A stretch of DNA of 64,000 nt from Coprinus comatus (Eukaryota; Basidiomycota; Agaricomycetes; Agaricales; Agaricaceae), in NCBI GenBank assembly GCA_034638255.1, contig JAWPGT010000047.1, positions 62,001 through 126,000 on the forward strand, given 5' to 3'. The stretch's first letter is position 1. Every line of letters starts with the position of its first letter. Positions 48,905-59,819 of this stretch are shown here, piece by piece. Under the pieces are notes generated by a model that saw nothing but the letters and a program-made list of their open reading frames with translations, made no database searches and was not told the origin of the DNA. A program made the translations under genes and the position numbers.

Positions 48905-50970
48905 AATACTGAAGCGTTGTAGTTCTTCAGGCTTGACCGAAACCTTATTGCCAAGACCAACATGATGAGCGGCGCGCTTGACGAACGAGACATGGTTCGA
49001 GTACAGGGATTCGTGGATGGAGGTAGCATGGGATGTAGTGCAATGTATGGGGATACCGGCACCAGTTTCTTGCAATTGGTGTTCACGACATTCACGGAGC
49101 CACCTAATGACGGTAGCCTTCATGCCGAACTTGATCTAATCGAGGGGAATAAACTAGATGATATTCTATATAACGCATAAGCAGTTGTCAATGTAGTGTA
49201 GAGGAAGGCAGCTTACCCAAACCCAAACAATACCAATCCATCCACCAGAGATAGCCTCAATATCAGTGAAACCCCAGTTACCATAGGCGGCAATGATTGA
49301 AGAAACCAGTTGAGTGATACAGAAAGCACCGAAGAGTGCAACGGAAGGACGCTCCATGAAGAAGAAACTGTGGGAACGAGTGACGAAGATCAAAGCCTGG
49401 GAAATGATAGCGACTTGGAGGTAGATAACCATGTGGAGTTGTCTGTCGTTGGCAAGAACTGGTTCACCGGGAGCATTGGTGAGCGAGACACCGAACTTAT
49501 CCTGGAAGAATGTGGTCTCGAGGATGACACAAACAAGAGCGATACTATGGAAACGTTGGAAGATAACACGGGATTGGCAGATAGCATATACAATAGTAGA
49601 AAGACCGGGCTCAGTCAAGACGATATCAGCAGCACCACGAGCAGCATCAGTAGCACCTTCGACAGCAATACCGACCTTGGCACGAGACAAAGCAGGAGCA
49701 TCGTTAGCACCGTCACCAGTCATGGCACACAAGTGACCGAGACCTTGGAGACGCTTGACGATCTCGTACTTGTGCTCGGGGAAGACTCCAGCGAAACCAT
49801 CGGCATCCATAATCATATCATCAAGAGTAGTGTCTTGCCACCGGGAGCGGGACCATCCTTCAAGACCTTGGCGGGGTACATATGGTCACCGAGACCGAGA
49901 CGACGACCGGTTTCCTTTGCAATAGCGAGCTGATCACCAGTAACCATCTTAACCTTGACACCGAGGGCGAGAGCATCGTCGATGGTCTGCTTAGTATCGG
50001 AATGAGGAGGATCGGTACGCTTGTCAACGGGGTTGAAGGGCTTGAAGTCAAGGAGCTTGATACCAGCACGAGCGCGAGCGGGGTCACCGACAGCAGCAAC
50101 GACGGAAGTATCAATGGCATCCTGGTTCTCGGAACATCGTCATCAGAGAAAGGACCGATGGTGTTGCGATCAATGGTGAGCTTGTTGGTGGTGAGAGTAC
50201 CGGTCTTGTCAGAACAGAGGATGGTAACACCAGCTAATTCTTCGATAGCGGTGATACGAGTGACAATTGCCTTATACTTGGCGAGCTGTTGAGCACCGAC
50301 GGCGAGAGTGACGGACAAGACAGTGGGCATGGCAATGGGAATACCGCCGATCAAGAGGACGAGGACATTGTCGAGACCACGGCGGAGGCGTAGAGACAGA
50401 AGATCTCAGCGATGACGAAGATACCGATAGTGATGAGACAGAATGAACCATGCAAGTGACCGGTGGTGTCATCGTCTTGACCGACGAGGGAAGCAGCACG
50501 ACCGAAGAAAGTATTGGCACCAGTAGCGATGACAACACCTTCAGCCTCACCCTGCTTACAGGTAGAACCACTGTACAAGTGTGTCAGTGAAAATTTCGCC
50601 AGAGTTTCAACGGAGGACACTCACGAGAAACATTGGTCTCCGGCCTTCTTGGACTGAGGCAGAGATTCACCAGTAAGCGCAGCTTGGTCGGCAGGAACAA
50701 TGTCACCAATCTTGAAGGCAACCATATCACCAGGAACTAGGTTGGCGGATTCGATTTCAGACCAAGAGCCGTTACGCTTGACCTTGGCCTTGGGAGCGAG
50801 TGAGTCCATGAGAGCCTTGACAGCGTTACCAGCGTTGCATTCTTCGTAGAAACCGAGGAGGAAGACGATACCGACGAAATCGGGCCAGTCGGGAGCACGG
50901 TGATCACCATTGGAAAGAGCAATCGCAACAAGAGCAGCAGCCTCCATGAGCCAGGAGCATTATGGGCCTA
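48905..50970 (-). pseudogene. Broken fragment of a plasma-membrane H+-ATPase (P3A type, PMA1-like) gene
   Basis: Recognisable segments run in gene order: [89 protein letters not shown], the phosphorylation motif [67 protein letters not shown], and the C-terminal SVKPEELQRFS. Sequence is missing at about 50855, 50689, 50450, 50382, 50132, 49829 and 49552, several times shifting the frame. Two TAG codons (49154-49156, 49136-49138) stand where the family has Trp. Introns at 50571-50624 and 49166-49216 are still present, so this came from genomic DNA, not mRNA. The first roughly 100 family residues are absent. It lies between the two divergent transposon genes. It cannot encode a working pump. 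Confidence 0.88.
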
Positions 50971-51178
50971 GTGATCCATGTATATTAGATTATACATGCT
51001 TGTATAAATATGAGACAAAATTGAAATGTGATAACATACCTGAGATGTATGAACATACATGCGATGAACGAACATGCATACGAAGTGTCTGTATGTGCGT
51101 TGATCAGGTCACGTGACTTGACGCGTCCACGCGTCCACGCACTTCACCTCTTGGTCCCTCTCTCTCTTTCGGTTTCCT

Positions 51179-53071
51179 ATGACATCGGAACGCTCCTCGC
51201 CAGCACCTTCGACTATCAGCTCCTCCTCCGATGATACCCTTACAGGAGCTCAGAATTTGTACAATGAAATAGTCAGGTACAGACTCAGTAATAAATCGGC
51301 ACCACCGTAAGTACTATTTAATTTAATTTAATTTAATCCCCAATCCGAACTATGCAAACAGGAAAGACAGTGACTTACGAGCCTATCATACGGCAGCTCG
51401 TGCCATCCCCCTGTCAATAAACATGTTCTGTGACCTGCAGAACATTATTTATGCAGGTCTTGATAAGGAAAACCCCGAAAAGTAAGTCTCAATGTAATTA
51501 TATGCGCATATAAGCACAGTTTCTGATTTAAAATATAGCTATACTGACAAAGATCGTGACGACTTCAAGAGGATTGTTATGTTGGTACCGAATTTTGCTT
51601 CAACGCTTGAAGCTTTCGCTATCAAGCCTACTTCTTTGACTGTATTCTGCCAAGTGGTAAGTAATACCTTCTATCATTGAAACTCTATTTGAGCTAATTA
51701 AATCTAGCTCTCACAGTGGTCCGATAACGCTCGAAATGAGGATCTCGGATGTGTTAGCAAGGGGGCTGTTTCGTGGTTAATGAGAAATTATGAAGATGAA
51801 AATGTTTACCCACCCCTTCCACCACCCGAGAAGCACAAGCGTGGCTTCAAACATCCCACTACTGCACGTTTACTGTTTCCCAAGTCACGGCTTGATGAGT
51901 TTGATGCTAATCCAGAGTAAGTTAATCCCGAATTTGTTCTAAATATTTTGCATTCTGATTGATATTAACATTATAGAGGCATTATGGATGATGTATTACA
52001 TGGAAATATCAAGCTTGGATGTGACGAACTCCCGAGTTTCATTTATGATGAAACATGCCCTTATGACCCTGAAAATCTGGACGATGGAATATTCCAGGGA
52101 CACTTTCTCATTCGAGTAAGTTATATTTTTGCTCTAATTACTCTAGTATTCAATGCTCTAGACTGCACGTTGCATATATACAGGTCCTTCATCAGCGTTG
52201 AGTGGATTTCGGACTGCTTCGAAACCTTCAAAGGCCGAAATCCACAAACTCAAAGTCACAAAGGAGCTTATTGCATATAGTTGCGTAATAGTAAGTAATG
52301 TTTAACCAATAAATTCAAATAATGATTTGTTATGATCTGATAGGCCCGTCATGCACTCACGACTGTTGAGAAATGGAGTCCTAACGATGGTTCATTTAAC
52401 TATCCAGCTTTGTACAATTATATTCTAAATCTTCTTTCTGATGAAACTCCAACAAAAAAGGAAGTTTTGGAGTTTTGGGAAAGGTATGATAGTTGTATTT
52501 GAGATAACATTACTAATCATTATATAGACAGATACCCCATATGCATCGAAAATCAAACAAACGCGCACATAACAATATTCAAGATGAAGATCACCATTCT
52601 CAGGCTGTAGCAAAAGCCTTGGATCAACACCTTGCTCAACGTCGTCAACGTGAACAACAAAACACTCAACATCGTCAGCATGAACAACAAAATGCTCAAC
52701 CTACCTCCGAACCAACCACTACTCCACCTCCATTACCACAAGTCCCACCATCCCCTCCACCCAGCTCACCACCACAACGTTCAACTTCTACTCCTCCAAA
52801 TGTACCTGTCCCTCCTGCTCGTTTTACAACTCCACAAACTTCTTTACCACCTCAACCTGATCCTTCGAACATGTTATCTGATACTTCACCACTCTCTGAG
52901 AATGAAGAAGATCCTGCTCCTGTTGTGAAACGTCGACGAACTCGAGCACAAGTTATAGAAGAAGAGGAGGAAGAGGAGGAAGAAGTCCCCGGAAATGGAA
53001 AAAAGACAGCCAAAGGTAAGTCAAAGGCCAAAGCAACTGGAAAGGGACGAAAAGCAAAAGCACGAAAATGA
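51179..53071 (+). CDS. DUF6698-family protein, transposon-linked
   Basis: Eight exons (51179-51306, 51362-51481, 51539-51656, 51708-51916, 51977-52115, 52162-52290, 52344-52483, 52528-53071) give 508 residues with an intact frame. The core carries blocks I know from basidiomycete DUF6698 proteins: YHTAARAIPLSINMFCDL, GIMDDVLHGNIKLGCDELPSF, GIFQGHFLIR, YTGPSSALSG and ARHALTTVEKWSPNDGSFNYPALY. After residue about 330 the protein becomes Gln/His-rich, then Pro/Ser/Thr-rich. It ends with an acidic run (about 8 Glu) and a Lys/Ala/Gly-rich basic tail, like a nuclear or DNA-associated disordered region. The function of the family is unknown. Its placement beside a divergent Plavaka transposase suggests an accessory protein of the element. 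An alternative is a captured host gene. Confidence 0.75.
51317..51336. repeat. Short (ATTTA)n microsatellite in an intron
   Basis: About four copies of a TTTAA-type pentamer lie in the first intron of the DUF6698 gene. Confidence 0.6.
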
Positions 53072-54134
53072 ACACAATGGTAAAAATTTCTTTGTTATTG
53101 TAATTCTTTTGGTTTAATTTTTGCAGGTCTTACGATTATTCTACTCTGGAGTTCAGAAAATGTTGTACTTTTAGTCTCTCACTGGACTTGACTGCTCTCT
53201 CACTTATTGAACAATTTCTTGGACTCTCTGTTGCCTCGAATCTCGATTATGCGCCCGACTCGTTCTACTTCTGTTTGTAGTTAATAATTAATCAATCCTT
53301 TTATTTTATTTCCCTTTATACTTATAAGGCTATACCTGAGGATCTACAACCATACATTGAGATCATGAATACTATCTATCATGGTTCATGTTTCTCTACA
53401 TATTAAAATATATGATCCTACTTTTCGGGTATGTAATACCCTTTCTGATTAAGAATGTATTGACATATATATTAAAATTATACATGTTTTAAATACATGA
53501 GATACTTGGGCTGTATTACAGGTAGGTCTCATATATATCATCAAACGATTCCATGCTAATACCTTGAATGTTGTCAATACTCAACAAATGTAATTATATA
53601 TTATATTATCTTCGTATATAAGCAGTCTTGGTATTTACTGACGAAGGTGACGGGCGGTGAGAAAGGTCAATTAGTCGTGGTCATGGTCATGTTGACTAGT
53701 CAATCGACTTTTTGACCAAGCCATTGACTCGCTCATCCTCACTCTATCTCTGATTTATAAGAACCAACTAGAAGTAGTGTCCTCATAGCGGACGATGAGT
53801 ATACCATTTGTATAACCGGTCATTGACAAAGGCGTCAGGCCTACATCGTAATTGACCGATGGTATAGCTGGTGAGGAATGACCACCTTTTAACAGATAAC
53901 CGCCCCCTATCTCAAGGTCAAGGATTGATTTTGAATGTGTTTGTACAACTGTGTAGACAAGTCCAAATGAGGTTCAAGCGCCTAATAACATAGACCCAAA
54001 TTGATGAATAAAAAGAACATGATCGATATACAGATTGGCGCTTGGACATATATCTGCACTCTTCAGCACACCATAACCAGCACACCATAACCAGCCCATT
54101 TACCATTCTTGTCATTGATTCTTAAAGATTGATC
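53072..54134. other. 3' region of the DUF6698 gene, element right end and flank
   Basis: AT-rich untranslated sequence runs to about 53.64 kb, followed by the proposed right terminus (53656-53733). Beyond it are further TTGAC words near 53823 and 53852 and the 14-bp tandem duplication at 54064-54091. No gene was seen. Confidence 0.45.
54064..54091. repeat. 14-bp exact tandem duplication
   Basis: CAGCACACCATAAC occurs twice in direct succession, 44 bp before the DUF4139 gene start. Confidence 0.8.
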
Positions 54135-55731
54135 ATGACTACCAATACCAACAATAATATTCGTATAGTTGAACTTTCTGGATGTACAAGTAGCTGGGTT
54201 TCCTCCGTGGTCGCCTATCTCGATGGTGCAGTTATCCAAAGACGATTTGAACTGGGACTAGTGGAACCGGGTGTAACTGACGTTACTATCCGGGTAGATT
54301 TTCAGATGCCAATAGAGTTTCATCAATTCTCAAAGAGTCTAAGGTAGGTCGAACAGCGCAACCTGATGATATATTATATTTATATATGACCTTTAGAATT
54401 GAAAAGGAGTCTCTGGATGCGTATATCTCTGAGGTGTCAGTTTCTCGGGTTCAGGACATTTTGGTTACTTTTCGTCTTACCACAACCGTGCATGAAGATG
54501 TTGGATTTTACTTGATTCATGGTACGTTCCATAATGGTGTATAACTGAAGTACTTATGGGACAAAAATTGAAGCTATTCCATGCCATGTAACCTGGAAAC
54601 CGCACTACTCTATAGCTATAAACTCAGTCTTCGATGATTACGTTACACCAAGATGCAATTTTACTTCTCAAGCCATCTTCACAAATTCTACAAATGAGGT
54701 ATGTATGCATGTTGCGAAGTTCAAGAAGTGGGCGCTGTCGGATAACTGACGTATATATATGTTTTATAGATATGGACCAACATTGACCTCAGCTTTCAGC
54801 ATACATCTATCGAACGAGAATACTTGGTTAGACGATCTACTTTGAGACAGTTCAAGGCTGAAGGAAAACACACCATTGGTTCCCGATCAAAGTCTGTAAT
54901 AATGTTGAAGCAGCAAGATGGAGATGGTCCAACTACATCTTTTAAGTGGACCTACACGCACAGCAATTATGATCCTGAAGTACATATACAGGTACGTATT
55001 ATGGAATATCATTTGTACAATAATAGTGGCTCACAGTAGAGAATCTACAGGTTGTCATCAAAAACAGTTCTCAAAAAAGTATGTACGCAGGAGAAGCTGA
55101 AATTTACGTGGATGGAAACTTCGCCCAGTTCTTTGTTGTGGATGAAACACCCATTGGTAGTGGCTTTGATATCCCTCTTGGGTGAGTTTGCATCAATGCA
55201 TATGCTTTCAAGTTGCTTTAACTTAACCGAGTCATGTTCCATCAGAGTGGACCCATCCATACAAGCAACTCACAAGCAAAAGGTCATCATTAACTCCACC
55301 ACAGAACACAATCTTACTCAAACTATCATAATCTACAATTCAAGAACTAAAGCCCCAGTTGGCCCAATTGATGTTCGTTTTTCCGAGGCCTATATCGAGA
55401 GTCAGAAATGCTTGAGATTTATTCCCCCGATTGAACTAGGCGGGCACGGATTTGGAATGGGATTTGGAGTGCAGGAGGGTGAGCAACGTCGAGTACCAGT
55501 GGAGAATGTCCCTAATGGTTGTGAAGCAACCATAGGGTGGTCCATTCCTCCAGGTTATTGCAACTGGTGGTGTTATGTTGCTTCGCAGGCGACATTGGAA
55601 TTGAAAAGCTTTTGGGGAATGTCCAGTCCTATTTGGCCCTAGATTCCATTGGGGAAGATCCGGGAAAGTATAGGCGAGAAGTAACTAGAAATTGGATGAA
55701 GTGGGACTCATATACCACGTCACAAATATGA
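54135..55731 (+). CDS. DUF4139-family (mucoidy inhibitor A-like) short protein
   Basis: Seven exons (54135-54343, 54397-54521, 54574-54698, 54770-54991, 55051-55181, 55246-55478, 55589-55731) give 395 residues. The start VVAYLDGAVIQRRFELGLVEPGVTDVTI matches the first strand of the DUF4140/4139 pattern. Then follow VTWKPHYSIAINS (the usual ASWTPxYDLR block), IFTNSTNEIWTNIDLSFQ, and a C-terminal half with VVIKNSSQKSMYAGEAEIYVDG and DIPLGVDPSIQATHK. Family proteins usually have a long coiled coil between the first block and the xWxPxY block; it is missing here. The last intron (55479-55588) is optional: reading through keeps the frame and stops at 55642. The function of the family is unknown. 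The gene is convergent with the P450, stops 85 bp apart. Confidence 0.75.
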
Positions 55732-55816
55732 TGTTTTATTCTTTTCCTTTCATGGAGGCATATGAGGTATTAAAGTATCAACAAAAACTTATTAAAAAAC
55801 CAAACCAACTCTCTAC

Positions 55817-57917
55817 TCAACAATCGTGTCGTTTCCTGAAACATAAACTAGCCTTCTTATCTGGTTGAAGCGAGATCCCAATAAACCAACTATTCTTAGG
55901 TCTTCCCGCCTTCTCATCATGCAGCTTGATATCGTATTCAAGAAGTAATCGAGCAACGATTACTTTGATTTCACTGACAGCAAAGAAGCGACCAGGACTA
56001 ATACAGAATATATATAATTAGCACTTGCATTTATACAATGTGTTTGTATACAACTTACCATGCGTGTCGGCCAATTCCAAACGTCAAGAACTCGTTTGTT
56101 ATTGCTGTCATCCTTTGTTTTTTATCCTCCATACCTGCGAAGCGAAAGCCTTGAAACTCAAGAGGATTGGGGTATAGACTCTATGATCATAGAAACGCCT
56201 TTGGTTAGAAAAGTATTTTAATAGATGTCTAACTCTTACCTCATCGTGATTGATTGGCTGGCTAACAATTGAGATAAGGGTACCTTTCGGCACTACTGTG
56301 CCATCATGAAATACAAATGAGTCACTCATAACTTTTCTCACTCCAGCCACTGTTACACAAATATTAGTAGTGTACGAAGGATGAATATAAGTCTTACAAG
56401 CAGTGCTGTTGTGTACTCTCTGCGTTTCCTTAATAAAACTATCTAGTTTGAGTCCTTGGTCAATAGCGGACCTAACCCAACCATTTGTATCTACAGTCTG
56501 TTGTATTTCCTCCCTCAAAGGTTCAATATATTCTTGGTAGGTTGCGATGTTGTATAAGACCTGTGTCAATAACTAGAGAGATTAGAAGATACTTTCTTTT
56601 AAATATAATAAGAAGACTGTACTGTAGATGTGGTATGGATCGCTGCTATGCTCGTAAGTATCATACGCTCAGCGATATCCTTCACATTCCGTTGATCCTC
56701 GGTCTGTGTGGCATCCAGCAACCAGGAAACCATATCGTTCTATTGAAATATGAAAATAGTCATGGTGGTAAAGAAAGACCCGAACATACTTGCTCTCCTT
56801 CGACATCTACCTCTCCAGGGTTCAATGCACCGTTCATCTTCATGAGTCGTTTTGTTACTAGGGGTTTCAAGAAATCTTGAACTTCTTCTATCTTTGAAGG
56901 AATATCAAACAAAAATCGGCTGACAAAACTATCGATACCTCGAGTAAGTTTGTTGAGCTTTTTATGTGTAGCACGACACTTACGGTTTCAAGAATTTCGG
57001 GAACCATGCAATGATAGTCCCACAAAAGAATACATGCTTAGTAAAACCTTGCATAACATCTCTGTACCTTGCATTTGAGCCTGATACCAGCAGCAGTCAT
57101 TAGATCATACTAATTGAATCACTACTTGATGAGAATTCACTTAATTCCGGACCAACAAAAAAGCGTGCACTGATTCTGGACACGATTTCGACAACGGTCG
57201 AGTAGGTTGAGACTGTTATCCATTCTACGTAACGAACATAAGCGTGATACAACCAAAGAAATTAGCAAATTATATACCTTTATCAACACATTTCAAGTTC
57301 TCTTCAAACGCTATACCGATCTCATCCATGATATCGTCAAAGCGGGCGTTAATGTTCCTGGTCATTCTCCCACGAATGACGTCGATATGATATTCACTCG
57401 TCAAAAGGCGAGGTCCTATCGTATAGTCCAATTGTGCGTCCTAACGATATTCTTGAACAAGAACAAAAACGGGCAGGTACGGCTGGCGTACTTGATCAAA
57501 TGCACCCATGAATGATAGGTCTGTATTGGAAGCTTTGCGGATATCTTCCATGTAGTCGTTACCACTGGCAACAACAAGCCATGAGAAGTATCTCGAGATC
57601 TTGAAAATACGATGCTAGATGATATGTTATTTCAATGTCAACAACTAATGTGCTACGACGACATACTTGTTTGCAGGCTTCCAGAACCATCTGATGGCCT
57701 TTCTTCACCATCATGAACGAACCCATCCACGATGTCAGGACACCATCAGGTCCTATTGTGGGTATTTTGTTGAACTAACAAGGACGAATGAGTAAGTATT
57801 TAGACAATTTGATAGGTGTAGGATTACTCTTGAGCTTTTTTTATGGATGTATGCGCATAGGTAGCAGGAAAGAACAACAATGAGCATAAAAGCTGGGTCG
57901 ATAGAGATGGTCTGCAT
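55817..57917 (-). CDS. Cytochrome P450 monooxygenase
   Basis: The start at 57917 gives a membrane anchor (FMLIVVLSCYLCAYI) followed by a basic KKSSR. Exons recognised include 57828-57917, 57667-57774, 57492-57614 and one ending at 57440 on its 5' side, with more downstream. Landmarks: KIPTIGPDG (proline-rich hinge), YTIGPRLL, MVSWLLDAT leading to the I-helix SIAAIHTT (acid-free AxxxT type), ETQRVHNS (ExxR), and the heme-binding FGIGRHACPGRFFA assembled across an intron at about 56000-56060. All essential residues are present. It should sit on the ER membrane and hydroxylate a small lipophilic substrate with a P450 reductase. The pattern resembles basidiomycete ent-kaurene-oxidase-like P450s, but the CYP family cannot be fixed by eye. 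Exact 5' ends of the middle exons are not all resolved. Confidence 0.87.
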
Positions 57918-59318
57918 TGAAGATTCAGATTGCCCATGATTCAACCAACAAGAGCTTATAAATGTAACTTCTTGGAGTATCAGCGCAGCGGTGCCGGTGG
58001 AATTAGGCCGCACCATCAAACACACTATAAGATGACACTCATCCCGTACTACGGAGGAGCCAAAAAAAAAGTATGCGTAAATCCTTCGGCTTTGCACAAC
58101 GGATCTCCAAAGCCAACGCAGGAGATTCAAGAAGAGGGTAATCCTCCAGACAGGACGGAGGAATCTCTATATTTGTCTTCATATATAGTCTCCCATGTAA
58201 CGAAGTATAAACAAGCTTGATTTGTAGTCCTATAATCGGTACTATCCAATGCCCGAATTTGACAGACTTGATAAGGAGTAACATTCAAAAAAGTACCCTG
58301 ATTTTTCTCGTACCACTCGAAGCCGTTGGATATTATAATAGGTTTCGTTATGAGCATATATTTCAGAGGAAAATAATCAGCCCATAATCTAACAATACGT
58401 TCTTCATGAACATATTGGTGAGGCCAAGAATGCATTCATTCTCGATTGTGACAATGGACAAATTAGAGTTCGGGCTGTACTTGATGGGCATTTCATGCCG
58501 AGAACCTAGATATTATCAGTAAGTTATCAGAAATGGAAACTTTCTTTCCACTGCGATGATCAACCTGTTGCTTTGAACTATTGTAACTGGTTATTGTTAC
58601 GTTCAATTCTTTACTCTCTTGAGAAGTCGACCTACCATGCAAAAGTCAACTACTGGAGCAATGAAGGAGATACCTACCACTCGAGCTCATGATAGTCATC
58701 TAAAGAGGACCCATGGTTGAACGTTGAATGTTGATCATCAACTACTCCGAATCCAAATCCTTGAAGGTCTTGTGTCAACATGGTCACTGGTTCTACCGAA
58801 GATCTCCGTACACATGATGCTCCTACGCCTCATTGGTGCTTGCGGGTGTCACATTCTAGTCAAATGGGGCATTTGCAAAAGGTTGGTGCCACAAAAGTTT
58901 TGTTTCCTGGGTTCTAACAAGTATTGTGGGTGAAAAGGGATAGGAAGCAGGTCGTTGGTATGCAATTACGTCATCGTGTTATGCCTGAGATTTTCTATCA
59001 CTGTAAATCTGTAATCCAACAGCCCACAATGCTATCATGAGAGTAGTAGGGAGGCACCACTTCTCTTGGGGCGCGTCTGTGGCTGTTGGAGGTAGTTGGC
59101 ATTTGCCTTGCGCTCATACTCTTGATCTTTACCCAAATCACCTGCCGACTCATAATTATCAAGAAATCTTGGGTATTTTGCTTTTCGTGAAATTCCCTGA
59201 GTATCAACTTCTTTCGCTGAACGCTGCATCAACTTGTGTAATTCTTCCTTCATCAGTCCACAGTCTATTAGTACATCAGGATATTCAGATTACAAAAGAT
59301 CCTGATCATAGATCGAGT
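57918..59318. other. Upstream of the P450 gene, no gene seen
   Basis: Several short overlapping frames (58.0-58.4 and 59.0-59.3 kb) show no conserved motif. It presumably includes the P450 promoter. Confidence 0.4.
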
Positions 59319-59819
59319 TCAGTAGTCATCAAACATCTCTGAATATTCTTCATCTTCATCTTCATCTTCATCGAATTCCTCCAAACCAGCATCTACATCC
59401 ACCTCATGACTCGCAGAATCCACATAATTTACTTCCTCCTTTTCATCTCCTAGGCCTATCCCGTCTACATTCATACTACCCCTGTCAGGTTCTGAATTTA
59501 CACCACTCCCATCTTCAAAGTCATTTAAACTCTTTGAATCAACAGTGTCATCGTTTTTCCATGAGAAATTAGCATCCTCGTCATGACAAGTACCATCATA
59601 TTCCTTGGAACTAGTACCAAAATCAATTATCGACTTATTCTCATCCCCGCCTTCTTCATCAATATCTTCTGCATTTGAGAAACGAGATACATCATCATCA
59701 TCGTTTTGGGCATCTTCATCATAATCAGGCCAATCGTCTTCCTCACTTTCTTCAGAGTTGTATTCCTTGCTATACCCTGTATCACTCGAGAGGAAATCAC
59801 ATTGAGTGAGCATGTACAA
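59319..59819 (-). CDS. Acidic low-complexity ORF, uncertain gene
   Basis: A 166-codon frame is very rich in Asp, Glu and Ser (runs such as DEDEDEDEE near the C-terminus) with few hydrophobic residues. It would be an intrinsically disordered protein. A possible upstream exon with an ATG near 59922 encodes a Pro-rich start, but I could not find a splice junction that keeps the acidic frame. Low-complexity frames can stay open by composition alone, so this may not be a gene. Confidence 0.35.
   Translation of the reverse strand: MYMLTQCDFLSSDTGYSKEYNSEESEEDDWPDYDEDAQNDDDDVSRFSNAEDIDEEGGDENKSIIDFGTSSKEYDGTCHDEDANFSWKNDDTVDSKSLNDFEDGSGVNSEPDRGSMNVDGIGLGDEKEEVNYVDSASHEVDVDAGLEEFDEDEDEDEEYSEMFDDY

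Larger units (their letters stand above)
43398..53733. mobile_element. Candidate Plavaka (KDZ-superfamily) DNA transposon with captured H+-ATPase fragment
   Basis: The outer limits are proposed from AGCGAGTCAAT at 43398-43408, found inverted as ATTGACTCGCT at 53723-53733. An inner inverted block supports them: CGACAATTGACTTTTTCACC at 43471-43490 against a similar complement at 53656-53677. Both ends are dense in GTCAA/TTGAC words, as expected for subterminal transposase-binding repeats. Inside are a Plavaka transposase gene (leftward), a DUF6698 gene (rightward), and between them a broken plasma-membrane H+-ATPase fragment. No clear target-site duplication was found, and the transposase has a stop codon, so it is probably an old, inactive copy. 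The true ends need comparison with other copies in the genome. Confidence 0.55.

Noticed and set aside
49310..49933. 207-codon plus-strand open frame
   Set aside because: It lies antisense to the H+-ATPase fragment, whose minus-strand reading shows clear family motifs. The plus reading is a shadow.
58127..58435. 102-codon minus-strand frame upstream of the P450
   Set aside because: It was considered as the P450 N-terminus, but the anchor exon at 57828-57917 fits better and splices directly to the hinge motif.
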